This document shows, one piece after another, positions 31,104 to 41,066 of a stretch of 64,000 nucleotides of DNA. The stretch is from NCBI RefSeq assembly GCF_004342605.1, contig NZ_SLZL01000002.1, forward strand, positions 124,001-188,000. Reading direction: 5' to 3'. This DNA is from Caulobacter sp. BK020. GTDB lineage: Bacteria > Pseudomonadota > Alphaproteobacteria > Caulobacterales > Caulobacteraceae. The position numbers were made by a program, and so were the translations under genes. How positions within the stretch are numbered: position 1 is the stretch's first letter; every line of letters begins with the position of its first letter. A model generated the notes under the pieces. It made no database searches, was not told the DNA's origin, and saw nothing but the letters and a program-made list of their open reading frames with translations.

Positions 31104-32299
31104 CCCGCACCCCCAAGGTCGAACCCCGCAAGGTCGTGGTGCTGGGGTCGACGGGGTCCATCGGCGTTTCGACGCTGGACCTGTTCGAGCAGGCCGAGGT
31201 CGGCGTCGAGATCCTGGCCCTGACCGCCGGCCGCAACGTCGCCAAGCTGGCCGAGCAGGCCTTGCGCTGGAAGCCCCAGGTCGCGGTCATCGACGACGAG
31301 ACTTGTCTGCCGGAGCTGCGCGAGCGCCTGGCCGGTTCCGGCGTGCGGGCCGCCGCCGGCGCCGCCGCGGTCTCCGAGGCCGCCGCCATGGGGGCGGACT
31401 GGGTGATGTCGGCCATCGTCGGCGCGGCGGGTCTGGCCCCGACCCTGGCCGCCGCCCGCACCGGCGCGGTCATCGCCCTGGCCAACAAGGAAAGCCTGGT
31501 CTGCGCCGGCCCGGCCCTGCTGGCCATCGCCCGCCAGGCCGGTGGCTCGGTGATCCCGGTCGATTCCGAGCATTCGGCGATCTTCCAGGTGCTGCAGCGC
31601 GACTGTATCGACCAGGTATCGCGCCTGATCCTGACCGCCTCGGGCGGGCCGTTCCGGACCTGGGACAAGGCCGCCATGGCCAAGGCCACGCCGGAACAGG
31701 CGGTCGCCCATCCCAACTGGTCGATGGGCGCCAAGATTTCGGTCGATTCCGCGACGATGATGAACAAGGGCCTTGAGATGATCGAGGCGTCCTACCTGTT
31801 CGACACGCCGCAGGAGCGCATCGACGTCGTGATCCACCCGCAGTCCGTGATCCACAGCCTGGTCGAATACGCCGACGGCTCGACGCTGGCCCAGCTGGGC
31901 CCGCCGGACATGCGCAGCCCCATCTCTTGCGCCTTCGCCTGGCCCCAGCGCCTGTCTTGGCCCGCCAAGCCCCTGGACCTGGCCGCCTACGGCCAGCTGA
32001 CCTTCGAGGCGCCGGACCTGGACCGCTTCCCTTCGATCGCCATCGCCCGCGAGGCCCTGCGCCTGGGCGGCGGCGCGCCGGCCGCCATGAACGCCGCCAA
32101 CGAGGTGGCCGTCGCGGCCTTCCTTGACCGCCAGATCGGCTTTCTGGATATTGCCGGCGCGGTGGCGGGGACACTAGAGCGCATGAACGGCCTGGGCGAA
32201 CTCGCCGACAGCCACGGCGACGCCCTCGACAGCGCGATGATGACCGACGCCTCGGCTCGCCGCATTGCGGCCGAGGTTGTCGGCCAGAAGCGTACCTAG
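31091..32299 (+). CDS. dxr: 1-deoxy-D-xylulose 5-phosphate reductoisomerase
   Basis: A 402-residue NADPH enzyme making MEP in the non-mevalonate isoprenoid route that feeds UppS upstream. Seen: the nucleotide-binding [29 protein letters not shown], the metal and substrate segment [43 protein letters not shown] (residues about 212-231) and [19 protein letters not shown] 31091 is within the cdsA 3' end; GTG 31085 would add two residues. Confidence 0.96.
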   Translation: MAALTRTPKVEPRKVVVLGSTGSIGVSTLDLFEQAEVGVEILALTAGRNVAKLAEQALRWKPQVAVIDDETCLPELRERLAGSGVRAAAGAAAVSEAAAMGADWVMSAIVGAAGLAPTLAAARTGAVIALANKESLVCAGPALLAIARQAGGSVIPVDSEHSAIFQVLQRDCIDQVSRLILTASGGPFRTWDKAAMAKATPEQAVAHPNWSMGAKISVDSATMMNKGLEMIEASYLFDTPQERIDVVIHPQSVIHSLVEYADGSTLAQLGPPDMRSPISCAFAWPQRLSWPAKPLDLAAYGQLTFEAPDLDRFPSIAIAREALRLGGGAPAAMNAANEVAVAAFLDRQIGFLDIAGAVAGTLERMNGLGELADSHGDALDSAMMTDASARRIAAEVVGQKRT

Positions 32300-32328
32300 A
32301 GACTGACCGGGGAGTTGGGTGCCACCAT

Positions 32329-33525
32329 ATGATCGGGTTTTTGATCGGCCTCCTTGCGTTCGTGTTCGTGCTGTCCGTCGTCGTGACAGTGCACGAACTC
32401 GGCCATTTCTGGGCCGCCCGAGCCTGCGGCGTGGCCATCGACTGCTTCTCGATCGGCTTTGGCCCCAAGATCGTGGCGTGGCGCGACAAGTCCGGCGTCG
32501 AGTGGCGGATCGCCTCGATTCCGCTGGGCGGCTACGTGCGATTCTCCGGCGACGACAACGCCGCCAGCGTGCCGGACGGCAGCGACCTGGCCGTCCTCAA
32601 GCGCGAAATCGCCGCACGCGAGGGTGAGGCGGCTGTTTCGCGCTACTACCATTTCAAACCCGTCTGGCAGCGGGCGATCATCGCCGTGGCCGGGCCGGTG
32701 GCCAATTTCCTGTTGGCGATCGCCGTGTTCGCCGTCTTCATGGTGACGCTGGGCGAATATCGCCATCCGGCGAGGATCGACAGGGTTTCAGCCGACGGTC
32801 CGGCCGCCGCCGCCGGGTTCAAGCCGGGTGACCTGGTCACCAAGGTCGACGGTCGCCGGATCAGGACCTTCGAGGAACTCAGCAGCTACGTCATCCTGCG
32901 GGCGCGCCTGCCCATCGACTTCACGGTCAAGCGCGGCGACCAGACGCTGCATCTGGTCGCCACGCCGGTGCAGGCCGAGGTGGTGGACAAGATCAACGGC
33001 CGCATGAAGATCGGCCGGCTGGGCGTCGGCAATGTCAGCAAGCCCTATCACTACCGCTCGACGATCTGGCGTGCGGTTCCCGACGCTACGGTCCAGGTCT
33101 GGGATCAGATCAGCACCATCGGCTTCTATCTCGGGCGCCTGGTCACCGGACAGATCTCGGCGGACCAGATCAGCGGCGTGATCGGCATCGGCCATGCGGT
33201 CGGCGCCATGGCCTCGGCGACGACGGTCGATGCGCCCGACTTCCAGACCCTGCTGCTGCGGTTCTTCGTCGGCCAGATGATCATGGTCGCCACCCTGTCG
33301 GTCAGCATCGGCTTCATGAACCTGCTGCCCATCCCGGTCCTCGATGGCGGCCACCTGCTGATGTACGCCTACGAGGCGATCGCCAGGCGACCGCTGAAGG
33401 CCGAGTTCCAGGCCGCCGGCTTCAGAGCGGGGCTTGCCTTGATCCTTGGTTTCATGCTGTTCGCGGCCTGGAACGATCTTCACCGCTACGACGTGTTCAA
33501 ATTCATTGGCGGCCTGTTCTCGTGA
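32329..33525 (+). CDS. rseP: site-2 zinc metalloprotease RseP/MmpA
   Basis: A 398-residue intramembrane protease. HELGH lies at residues 22-26 (His22, Glu23, His26) in the first membrane helix, a PDZ-like region (DGPAAAAGFKPGDLVTKVDG) near residue 160, and the second active-site motif NLLPIPVLDGGHLL near the C-terminus. In Caulobacter crescentus the homologue MmpA cleaves the polarity factor PodJ; homologues in other bacteria cut anti-sigma factors. Position between dxr and bamA is the conserved one. ATG 32329. Confidence 0.95.
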   Translation: MIGFLIGLLAFVFVLSVVVTVHELGHFWAARACGVAIDCFSIGFGPKIVAWRDKSGVEWRIASIPLGGYVRFSGDDNAASVPDGSDLAVLKREIAAREGEAAVSRYYHFKPVWQRAIIAVAGPVANFLLAIAVFAVFMVTLGEYRHPARIDRVSADGPAAAAGFKPGDLVTKVDGRRIRTFEELSSYVILRARLPIDFTVKRGDQTLHLVATPVQAEVVDKINGRMKIGRLGVGNVSKPYHYRSTIWRAVPDATVQVWDQISTIGFYLGRLVTGQISADQISGVIGIGHAVGAMASATTVDAPDFQTLLLRFFVGQMIMVATLSVSIGFMNLLPIPVLDGGHLLMYAYEAIARRPLKAEFQAAGFRAGLALILGFMLFAAWNDLHRYDVFKFIGGLFS

Positions 33526-33554
33526 CCTGTTCGCGTGAACCCGGCCGTCCGTCC

Positions 33555-35924
33555 ATGATTGGTCCCATGAGCAAAATTCGCGCCCACAGCGCCGCGTTCG
33601 CCACCGGCGTTGCGCTCCTTCTCGGTTCCACGGCCCTGACGGCGCCGCAGGCGGCCATGGCCCAGGCCCAGACCACGGGCGTGGTCCAGCGCATCGTGGT
33701 GCAGGGCAACGAGCGGATCGAGCAGGGGACCGTGCTGTCCTACCTGCCGATCCAGCCGGGCGAGACGGTCGATCCCCAGCGCCTGGACCTGGCGCTGAAG
33801 ACCCTGGCGCGCACCGACCTGTTCGCCGACGTGAAGATCGAGCTGCAGGGCGGCGACCTGATCGTCAAGGTCGTCGAGAACCCGATCATCAACCAGGTGG
33901 TCTTCGAGGGGAACTCGGCCCTCAAGGAAGACAAGCTGAAGGACGAGGTGCAGATCCGTCCGCGCGGCATCTTCACCCGCGCCAAGGTCCAGGCCGACGT
34001 CCAGCGCATCATCGAGCTGTATCGCCGCTCGGGCCGCATCTCCGCGACCGTTACGCCCAAGGTGGTGGAACTGCCGCAGAAGCGCGTCGACCTGGTGTTC
34101 GAGATCAGCGAAGGCCCCAAAAGCGGCGTGCTGGGCGTCAACTTCCTGGGCAATGTCGAATATTCCGACAACGACCTGAAGGACGTCATCGTCACCAAGG
34201 AGTCGCACTGGTACAAATTCCTGACCAGCAACGACAACTACGACCCTGACCGGATCGAGTACGACCGCGAGCAGCTGCGCAAGTTCTACCGCAACCGCGG
34301 CTATTTCGACTTCCGCGTCGTGGCCACGGTGGCCGAGCTGGCCACCGACAAGAACGGTTTTGCGGTCACCTATACGATCGACGAAGGTCCCAAGTACAAG
34401 TTCGGCAAGGTCACCGTCGAAACCGAGCTGAAAAAGCTGGACGGCAACCTGCTGGCCCAGATCCTGCCGATCCGCGCCGGCCAGCTGTACGAAGACGACA
34501 AGATCGAACAGGCCACCGACGCCCTGACCTTCGCGGCGGGCGCGGCCGGCTTCGCCTTCGTCGACGTGCGCCCGCGCTACGTGCCCAACCACGAGAACAA
34601 CACCGTGGACGTGGTGTTCTCGGTGCGGGAAGGGCCGCGCGTCTATGTCGACCGGATCGACATCGTCGGCAACACGCGCACCCTGGACTATGTGGTGCGC
34701 CGCGAACTGGAAGTGGCCGAGGGCGACGCCTACAACCGCGTCCTGGTCGACCGCTCGAAGAACCGCGTCCGCGCCCTGGGCTTCTTCAAGGACGTCAACA
34801 TCGAGGAAGTGCCCGGCGCCCAGCCCGACCGCACCACCCTGCGGGTCAAGACCGAGGAGCAGCCGACGGGCGAACTGTCGTTCAGCGCCGGCTACAGCTC
34901 GGTCGACAAGCTGGTGCTGGACGTCGGCATCACCGAGCGTAACTTCCGCGGTCGCGGCCAGAACCTGCGGGCCCGCGTCTCCGTCGGTTCGCTGCGCCAG
35001 CAGATCGACTTCGGCTTCACCGAGCCGCGTTTCCTGGGCCGCGACCTGCGCGCCGGCCTGGACCTGTACTCGTATCGCTACGACCTCAGCGACTACGCCG
35101 CCTATGACACGGAATCGACCGGCGGCACCTTGCGCCTGGGCTTCCCGCTGACGCAGAACGCCTCGATGGGCCTGCGCTACCAGCTCCGTCAGGACAAGGT
35201 GAGCGTGGAGGACAGCCTCTGCACCAACGGTCAGGTGTCCGACATCCTCTGCTTGCAGCGCGGCTCGTACATCACCTCGCTGATCGGCTACAATCTGCGG
35301 CTCGACAAGCGCAACGATCCGATCCAGCCGACCCGCGGCTGGTTCGCCGACCTGAGCCAGGACCTGGCCGGCTTCGGCGGCGACACCAAGTACCTCAAGA
35401 CCGAGACCGACGCCGGCTGGTATTGGGGCTTCAACAAGGACTTCATCTTCAGCGCCGTCGGCTCGGCGGGCTATATCGAAGGTTGGGGCGGCGACAACAT
35501 CCGCATCAACGACCGCTTCTACAAGGGCGGCAGCTCGTTCCGCGGCTTCGAGATCGCCGGCATCGGCCCGCGCGATACGACCAACGGCAATCAGAGCAGC
35601 AACTCCCTGGGCGCCAAGCTCTATGCCATCGGCACGTTCGAGCTGACGGTTCCGACCTTCCTGCCCGAGCAGTACGGCATCAAGGCCGCGCTGTTCTCCG
35701 ACTTCGGCACGGCGGGCCAGCTGGACGACGTCGACCGCCTGGACAAGGCCGGACTCGTCAATGAGAAGATCAAGGACGGGCTGGGTCTGCGGGCTTCGGC
35801 CGGCCTGAGCATCGACTGGAAGTCCCCCATGGGGCCCATCCGGTTCGATTTCAGCCATATTCTCGCTAAAGAAGACTACGACAGGACCGAAACCTTCCGG
35901 TTCTCCACCTCCACAAGGTTCTAA
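33555..35924 (+). CDS. bamA: outer membrane protein assembly factor BamA
   Basis: A protein of about 789 residues. A signal peptide (AFATGVALLLGSTALTAPQA, ending near AMAQAQ) is followed by five POTRA domains, starting with VVQRIVVQGNERIEQGTVLS, and an Omp85 beta-barrel. The barrel contains GGSSFRGFEIAGIGPRD and ends KTETFRFSTSTRF-type with a terminal Phe (RFSTSTRF). It inserts beta-barrel proteins into the outer membrane. Start choice is uncertain: ATG 33555, ATG 33567 or GTG 33522 all keep the signal peptide. Confidence 0.95.
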   Translation: MIGPMSKIRAHSAAFATGVALLLGSTALTAPQAAMAQAQTTGVVQRIVVQGNERIEQGTVLSYLPIQPGETVDPQRLDLALKTLARTDLFADVKIELQGGDLIVKVVENPIINQVVFEGNSALKEDKLKDEVQIRPRGIFTRAKVQADVQRIIELYRRSGRISATVTPKVVELPQKRVDLVFEISEGPKSGVLGVNFLGNVEYSDNDLKDVIVTKESHWYKFLTSNDNYDPDRIEYDREQLRKFYRNRGYFDFRVVATVAELATDKNGFAVTYTIDEGPKYKFGKVTVETELKKLDGNLLAQILPIRAGQLYEDDKIEQATDALTFAAGAAGFAFVDVRPRYVPNHENNTVDVVFSVREGPRVYVDRIDIVGNTRTLDYVVRRELEVAEGDAYNRVLVDRSKNRVRALGFFKDVNIEEVPGAQPDRTTLRVKTEEQPTGELSFSAGYSSVDKLVLDVGITERNFRGRGQNLRARVSVGSLRQQIDFGFTEPRFLGRDLRAGLDLYSYRYDLSDYAAYDTESTGGTLRLGFPLTQNASMGLRYQLRQDKVSVEDSLCTNGQVSDILCLQRGSYITSLIGYNLRLDKRNDPIQPTRGWFADLSQDLAGFGGDTKYLKTETDAGWYWGFNKDFIFSAVGSAGYIEGWGGDNIRINDRFYKGGSSFRGFEIAGIGPRDTTNGNQSSNSLGAKLYAIGTFELTVPTFLPEQYGIKAALFSDFGTAGQLDDVDRLDKAGLVNEKIKDGLGLRASAGLSIDWKSPMGPIRFDFSHILAKEDYDRTETFRFSTSTRF

Positions 35925-35929
35925 TCAGC

Positions 35930-36577
35930 ATGACCTCCAAGTTCCTCGCCGCGACCGTTTCGGGTCTGGCTGCTCTCGCCACGGCGTCGGGCGCCTTCGC
36001 CCAGGCCACGCCTCCGACCGCCCCGGCCGCGCCGCCGATCACCCACGGCGCGCCGATCGCCGGCGTCTGCATCTTCTCCAGCCAAGGCGCGGTCGCCCGC
36101 TCGCTGGTGGGCAAGGCCGTCGACGCGCGCCTGAAGACCATCATCTCGCAGGTCAACGCCGAGCTGACCGCCGAACGGACCAGCCTGGACAATGACGCCA
36201 AGGCCCTGGACGCCAAGAAGGCCACGCTCGACCAGAGCGCCCTGGAACAGCAGGCCGCCGCCCTGCAGGTGCGCGCCAACGCCTTCCAGCGCAAGGGCCA
36301 ACTGCGCCAGCGCGAAGTCGAGGCCACCGAGCAGAAGCAACTGGCCCGCGTCTATCAGGAACTGGACCCGGCCATCCGCCAAGCCTACCAGGCCAAGACT
36401 TGCTCGATCCTGATCGAGCGGGAATCGGTCCTGCTGGGCAACCCGGCCATGGACATCACCGACGCCGTCGTCGCCGCCGTCGACGCCCGGATCAAGACCC
36501 TGACCTTCGATCGCGAACGTCTGGACCAAGCGGCTCCGGGGGCTCAAGCTCTGCAGCCGACGACTCCCAAGAAGTAG
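35930..36577 (+). CDS. skp: OmpH/Skp-family periplasmic chaperone
   Basis: A 215-residue protein with a signal peptide (MTSKFLAATVSGLAALATAS, cleavage near AFAQA), then a Pro/Ala-rich linker, the small hydrophobic core IAGVCIFSSQGAVARSLVGKAV and a long Gln/Ala/Glu-rich coiled coil (about residues 75-145) that forms the tentacles, ending DITDAVVAAVDARI. Skp carries unfolded outer-membrane proteins to BamA, whose gene is 6 bp upstream. Larger than E. coli Skp because of the linker and longer tail. Confidence 0.9.
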   Translation: MTSKFLAATVSGLAALATASGAFAQATPPTAPAAPPITHGAPIAGVCIFSSQGAVARSLVGKAVDARLKTIISQVNAELTAERTSLDNDAKALDAKKATLDQSALEQQAAALQVRANAFQRKGQLRQREVEATEQKQLARVYQELDPAIRQAYQAKTCSILIERESVLLGNPAMDITDAVVAAVDARIKTLTFDRERLDQAAPGAQALQPTTPKK

Positions 36578-36623
36578 TCGAGTCGGCCCAGGCATGACGC
36601 CAGGGCCGCTCACGAGAGGACCG

Positions 36624-37640
36624 ATGCCGGACCCGCGCTTTTTCGAAGACCTGGGTCCGGCGCCCCTCGCGGAACTGGCCAGCCTGAGCGGCGCTCGGCT
36701 GGCCGATCCGGCAGACGGCCATCACCTGATCTCGCACGCGTCGCCGCTGGAAAGCGCCGGCGCGGGCGCCGTCACCTTCCTGTCCGACCCCAAGCGTCTG
36801 GCCGATTTGGCGAACCTCAGGGGCGCAGCCTGTTTCCTGCGACCCGAACACGCCGACCGCGCGCCGGTCGGCGGCGTTCTGTTGCTGACCAACCATCCGC
36901 AGGCGGCCTGGGCCGCGGCGGCCCGGCGGCTGCACGCCCCTCGCCGCCACGACGGCTCGCAGCATGTCCATCCCGACAGCGAACTGGAGGAGGGCGTGGC
37001 CCTGTCTCCGGGCGTGATCGTCGGCCAGGGCGCGCGAATCGGCCGGGGAACCTGGCTGGCGCCGGGCGCGGTGATCGGTCCGGGGGTGACCATAGGACGC
37101 GACTGCCGGATCGGAGCCAACGCCGTGATCGGTTTCGCCCTGATCGGCGACCGGGTGTCGATCCTCGCCGGGGCGGTGATCGGCGAAGCCGGATTCGGCG
37201 CGGCCGGCGGGCCCACGGGCGTCGTCGATCTGCCTCAGCTGGGTCGGGTCGTGCTGCAGGACGGGGTGACGATCGGCGCCAACAGCTGCGTGGACCGCGG
37301 CGCCTTTGGCGATACGACCATTGGCGAGAACACCAAGATCGACAATCTCGTCCATGTCGCCCACAACGTCCGGCTTGGTCGCAACTGCGTCGCCGCCGCC
37401 TTCACGGGCATTTCCGGCAGCGCCGTGGTCGGCGACGGGGTCGCGTTCGGCGGCAAGGCTGGCGTGGCGGATCACCTGACGGTCGGCGCGGGCGCCCAGA
37501 TCGGCGCCTCGGCGTCGGTCTTCAAGGACGTGCCGGCCGGCGAAACATGGACTGGATTCCCGGCGCGACCGCTGAAGCGGTGGCTCCGGGAGACCGCGTG
37601 GCTGTCGCGCAAGGCGGGCGGCCGTGAATCGAAGGGCTAG
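36624..37640 (+). CDS. lpxD: UDP-3-O-(3-hydroxyacyl)glucosamine N-acyltransferase
   Basis: A 338-residue acyltransferase for the third step of lipid A synthesis. An N-terminal uridine-binding domain (residues 1-100) precedes a left-handed beta-helix with repeated hexapeptides (VIVGQGARIGRGTWLAPGAV). The catalytic His is in the NLVHVAHNVRLG segment. GAGAGGA sits 4 bp before ATG 36624; an upstream in-frame ATG at 36594 lacks a good RBS. Confidence 0.94.
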   Translation: MPDPRFFEDLGPAPLAELASLSGARLADPADGHHLISHASPLESAGAGAVTFLSDPKRLADLANLRGAACFLRPEHADRAPVGGVLLLTNHPQAAWAAAARRLHAPRRHDGSQHVHPDSELEEGVALSPGVIVGQGARIGRGTWLAPGAVIGPGVTIGRDCRIGANAVIGFALIGDRVSILAGAVIGEAGFGAAGGPTGVVDLPQLGRVVLQDGVTIGANSCVDRGAFGDTTIGENTKIDNLVHVAHNVRLGRNCVAAAFTGISGSAVVGDGVAFGGKAGVADHLTVGAGAQIGASASVFKDVPAGETWTGFPARPLKRWLRETAWLSRKAGGRESKG

Positions 37641-37647
37641 GGGCGAA

Positions 37648-38124
37648 ATGAGCCAATCCAAAGTCGAAGAGCCGCTGGCCGACATCGATATCGCCGAGAT
37701 CCTCAATCGGATCCCGCATCGCTATCCGTTCCTGCTGGTCGACCGGGCCGAAGCCTATCGCCCGCACCAGTCGATCGTGGGCGTCAAGTGCGTGACGATC
37801 AACGAGCCGTTCTTCCAGGGGCACTTCCCGGGCAATCCGGTGATGCCCGGCGTGTTGATCATCGAGGCCTTGGCCCAGACCGGCGCGGTGCTGATGAGCA
37901 AGTCGCTCGAGGTCGACACCGAGGGCAAGACCATCTTCTTCATGTCGGTCGACAACGCCCGCTTCCGCACGCCCGTGCGGCCCGGCGACGTGATCCGCAT
38001 GGAGGTCGAGGTGACCCGCGCCCGTTCGAGCATCTTCAAGTTCAAGGGCGTGGCCAAGGTCGGCGACAAGGTGGCGGCCGAGGCGGAGTTCGCGGCCATG
38101 GTGGTGGAGACGCCCAAGGCATGA
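37648..38124 (+). CDS. fabZ: 3-hydroxyacyl-[acyl-carrier-protein] dehydratase FabZ
   Basis: A 158-residue hotdog-fold enzyme of fatty acid elongation. The [13 protein letters not shown] segment, the catalytic His in [20 protein letters not shown] and its Glu in the following helix ([14 protein letters not shown]) are present. ATG 37648 follows GGGGCGAA; the 3' end overlaps lpxA by 4 bp. Placing it between lpxD and lpxA links the 3-hydroxyacyl pool to lipid A. Confidence 0.96.
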   Translation: MSQSKVEEPLADIDIAEILNRIPHRYPFLLVDRAEAYRPHQSIVGVKCVTINEPFFQGHFPGNPVMPGVLIIEALAQTGAVLMSKSLEVDTEGKTIFFMSVDNARFRTPVRPGDVIRMEVEVTRARSSIFKFKGVAKVGDKVAAEAEFAAMVVETPKA

Positions 38125-38915
38125 CCCAGATCCATCCGACCGCCATCGTCGATCCGGCCGCCAAGCTGGCGGACGACGTCGCCATCGGGCCGTTCTGCAT
38201 CGTCGGTCCGGACGCGACCCTGGGCGCCCGGGTGCGCCTGCTGTCGCACGTGGTGGTTGATGGCGTCACCACGATCGGCGAGGACACCGAGGTCCACGCC
38301 TTCTCGTCCCTGGGCGGGCCGCCCCAGCACCTGGGCTACAAGGGCGAGCGCACCGAGCTGGTCATCGGACCGCGCAACATCATCCGCGAGCAGGTGACGA
38401 TGAACACCGGCACGGCCTCAGGCCGGGGCGTGACCACCATCGGAGCCGACGGCTTCTTCATGGCCGAGGCGCACGTGGCCCACGACTGCGTCGTCGGCGA
38501 CAACGTCGTGCTGGCCAAGGGCGCGACCCTGGGCGGTCACGTCGACGTCGGCAACTTCGTGTTCGTCGGCGGGCTGGCGGCCATCCACCAGTTCTCGCGC
38601 GTTGGCCGCTACAGCTTCATCGGCGGCCTGGCCGCGGTGACAAAGGACGTGATCCCCTACGGCTCCGTGTGGGGCAACCACGCCCACCTGGAGGGGCTGA
38701 ACCTGGTCGGCCTCAAGCGGCGGGGCTTCAGCCGCGAGGCGATCAACGCCCTGCGCGCCGCCTACCGCCTGCTGTTCGCCGACGAAGGCACCTTTCAGGA
38801 GCGCCTGGACGACGTGGCCGAGGCCCACGCCGAGACGCCCGAGGTGATGGAGATCGTCGAATTCATCCGCGCCGACGGCAACCGGCCGCTGTGCCTGCCG
38901 GAACGCGAAGTCTAG
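38121..38915 (+). CDS. lpxA: acyl-ACP--UDP-N-acetylglucosamine O-acyltransferase
   Basis: A 264-residue hexapeptide-repeat enzyme, first step of lipid A synthesis. Typical segments: [58 protein letters not shown] with the catalytic His, and [23 protein letters not shown] 38121 overlaps the fabZ stop (ATGA). lpxI follows by 8 bp. Confidence 0.97.
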   Translation: MTQIHPTAIVDPAAKLADDVAIGPFCIVGPDATLGARVRLLSHVVVDGVTTIGEDTEVHAFSSLGGPPQHLGYKGERTELVIGPRNIIREQVTMNTGTASGRGVTTIGADGFFMAEAHVAHDCVVGDNVVLAKGATLGGHVDVGNFVFVGGLAAIHQFSRVGRYSFIGGLAAVTKDVIPYGSVWGNHAHLEGLNLVGLKRRGFSREAINALRAAYRLLFADEGTFQERLDDVAEAHAETPEVMEIVEFIRADGNRPLCLPEREV

Positions 38916-38923
38916 GAGGGGCC

Positions 38924-39766
38924 ATGCGCAAGCTTGGTCTGATCGCCGGCGGCGGTTCCCTGCCGGTGGAGCTGGCGGCCCACTGCGAGGCCGCGGGACG
39001 GCCGTTCGCCGTGATGCGCCTGAAGTCGTTCGCCCAGCCGGTGCTGGCCCGCTATCCCGGCGTCGAGGTCGGGCTGGGCGAGTTCGGCAAGGTGTTCAAG
39101 GCGCTGCGCGAGGAGGGCTGCGAGGCCGTCTGCTTCGCCGGCGTCGTCGATCGCCCCGACTTCTCGACGATCAAGCCGGACCTGCGCGGCCTGACGGTGA
39201 TCCCCGGCCTGGTCAGCGCCGCCCGCAAGGGTGACGACGCCCTGCTGCGCCGCCTGCTGGCCGAGTTCGAGAAGGAAGGCTTCGCGATCGAGGGCGCCCA
39301 CGAGGTGCGGGGCGAGATGACCCTGCCGCGCGGGGCCCTGGGCAAGCATGCGCCCAAGGAAACCCATGTCGCCGACATGGACCGCGCCCTCGACGTGGCC
39401 CGAGCCATCGGCGCGCTGGACGTGGGGCAGGGCGCGGTGGTCTGCGACGGCCTGGTGCTGGCGGTCGAGGCCCAGGAGGGCACCGACGCCATGCTGCGCC
39501 GGGTCGCCGACCTGCCGCAGGCGATCCGGGGCAACGCCGAGGCGCCGCGCGGCGTGCTGGCCAAGGCCCCAAAGCCGATCCAGGAGACCAAGGTCGACCT
39601 GCCGACCATCGGCGTCGCCACCGTGCAGCGGGCGGCCCGCGCCGGCCTGGCCGGCGTGGTCGGCGAGGCCGGCCGGCTGCTGATCGTCGACCGCGACCAG
39701 GTCATCGCCTGCGCCGACGACCTGGGCCTGTTCGTGTACGGGGTCGAACCACGGGCCGACAGATGA
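38924..39766 (+). CDS. lpxI: UDP-2,3-diacylglucosamine diphosphatase LpxI
   Basis: A 280-residue enzyme that hydrolyses UDP-2,3-diacylglucosamine to lipid X. It belongs to the LpxI family, which replaces LpxH in alphaproteobacteria and was first described in Caulobacter crescentus. It starts LGLIAGGGSLPVELAAHCEA and contains AVVCDGLVLAVEAQEGTDAM and a C-terminal GVATVQRAARAGLAGVV segment. RBS AGGAGGGG sits 3 bp before ATG 38924; the 3' end overlaps lpxB by 4 bp. Confidence 0.94.
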   Translation: MRKLGLIAGGGSLPVELAAHCEAAGRPFAVMRLKSFAQPVLARYPGVEVGLGEFGKVFKALREEGCEAVCFAGVVDRPDFSTIKPDLRGLTVIPGLVSAARKGDDALLRRLLAEFEKEGFAIEGAHEVRGEMTLPRGALGKHAPKETHVADMDRALDVARAIGALDVGQGAVVCDGLVLAVEAQEGTDAMLRRVADLPQAIRGNAEAPRGVLAKAPKPIQETKVDLPTIGVATVQRAARAGLAGVVGEAGRLLIVDRDQVIACADDLGLFVYGVEPRADR

Positions 39767-40959
39767 GCCCCGAGCGCTCCGAGGGCCGGCCGCTGACCGT
39801 CATGCTGGTGGCGGCCGAGGCTTCGGGCGACGCCCTGGGCGCCAGGCTGGCTCGCGTGCTGCGCCAGCGACTCGGCGCCGACAAGGTCCGCTTCGTCGGC
39901 GTCGGCGGGGCCAAGATGGCGGCCGAGGGGATCCAGAGCCCGTTCGACATCGCCCAGCTGTCGATCCTGGGCATCGTGGAGAGCCTGAAGGCCTATCCGC
40001 GCGCCATGGCGCGCCTGAAGGACACCCTGGCCCTGGCGGCCCGCGAAAAGCCCGACGTTGCGGTGCTGATCGACAGCTGGGGCTTCAACATCCGCCTGGC
40101 CAAGGCGTTGCGGAAGCAGCACCCCGGCCTGCCGCTGGTCAAGTACGTCGCCCCCCAGGTCTGGGCCTATCACGCCAGCCGCGCCGAGGACCTGGCCGGG
40201 GCGGTCGACCTGCTGCTGTCGATCCAGCCGATGGACAAGCCGTATTTCGACGCCGCCGGCTTGGCCAACGTCTTCGTCGGCAATTCGGCCCTGGCTCACG
40301 ACTTCAGCCGCGCCGACCCGGCCCGGCTGCGCGCCGCGATCGGCGCGGGCCCCGAAGAGCCGATCCTTCTGGTGCTGCCGGGTAGCCGGCCGTCCGAGAT
40401 CCAGCGGGTCATGCCGCCGTTCGAGGACGCCGTGCGCCGCCTCAAGGCCGATCGACCGGACCTGCACGTCGTCGTGCCCGCCGCCTCGACCGTGGCTGAG
40501 TCGGTTAAGGCCCGGGTCGCCGCCTGGCCGTTCCGGGCCCATGTGGTCGAGGACGAGGCGCTGAAGGACGACGCCATGGTTGCCGGTACCGTCGCCCTGG
40601 CCTGCAGCGGCACGGTGACCACCGAGCTGGCTCTCGCTGGCTGTCCGATGGTGGTCGGCTATGTCACCGGCAAGATCACCTACGCCCTGCTGAAATCGAT
40701 GTTCAAGCCGCGCTGGGTGACGCTGTTCAACATCGCCGCCGATGACACGGTCGCGCCGGAACGGCTGCAGGACGCCTGCACGGGCTCGGCCCTGGCGGCC
40801 GAGGTCGCGCGGCGGCTGGACGATCCGTCCCTGCGCGCCGCCCAGATCGCCGCCCAGAACGCCGCCCTCGACAAGATGGGGCGCGGCATGCCCGACCCTT
40901 CGGAAGCGGCGGCTTCGGCGCTGCTGGACTTTCTGAGGGCGCGGGGCGGGGCCATCTAG
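39763..40959 (+). CDS. lpxB: lipid-A-disaccharide synthase
   Basis: A 398-residue GT-B glycosyltransferase that joins lipid X and UDP-diacylglucosamine, the product and substrate of the neighbouring LpxI. Seen: MLVAAEASGDALGARLARVL, FVGVGGAKMAAEGI, KYVAPQVWAYHASRAEDLAG, LVLPGSRPSEIQRVMPPFED and LACSGTVTTELALAGCPMVV. ATG 39763 overlaps the lpxI stop. Confidence 0.97.
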   Translation: MSPERSEGRPLTVMLVAAEASGDALGARLARVLRQRLGADKVRFVGVGGAKMAAEGIQSPFDIAQLSILGIVESLKAYPRAMARLKDTLALAAREKPDVAVLIDSWGFNIRLAKALRKQHPGLPLVKYVAPQVWAYHASRAEDLAGAVDLLLSIQPMDKPYFDAAGLANVFVGNSALAHDFSRADPARLRAAIGAGPEEPILLVLPGSRPSEIQRVMPPFEDAVRRLKADRPDLHVVVPAASTVAESVKARVAAWPFRAHVVEDEALKDDAMVAGTVALACSGTVTTELALAGCPMVVGYVTGKITYALLKSMFKPRWVTLFNIAADDTVAPERLQDACTGSALAAEVARRLDDPSLRAAQIAAQNAALDKMGRGMPDPSEAAASALLDFLRARGGAI

Positions 40960-40980
40960 ACGCTCCTGGCGCCTGAGGCG

Positions 40981-40996
40981 TTAAGCAAGCCTTTAA
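40981..40996 (+). promoter_or_regulatory. CtrA-box-like element upstream of the FliK-like gene
   Basis: TTAA (40981-40984) and TTAA (40993-40996) are separated by eight bases, one more than the canonical CtrA box TTAA-N7-TTAA. It lies 71 bp before a flagellar-type gene, where CtrA control would make sense in Caulobacter. The spacing is imperfect, so this is tentative. Confidence 0.3.
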
Positions 40997-41066
40997 GATC
41001 CGCTTCACGGCTCTCGGCTAGGTTTGGGGCCCTGGCGACCCTCTCGTCGCCGGCTGGAGCCCTGGC

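Noticed and set aside
33486..35858. 790-codon minus-strand open frame opposite bamA
   Set aside because: bamA on the plus strand has clear POTRA and barrel features; the antisense product has no family pattern and a shadow-frame composition.
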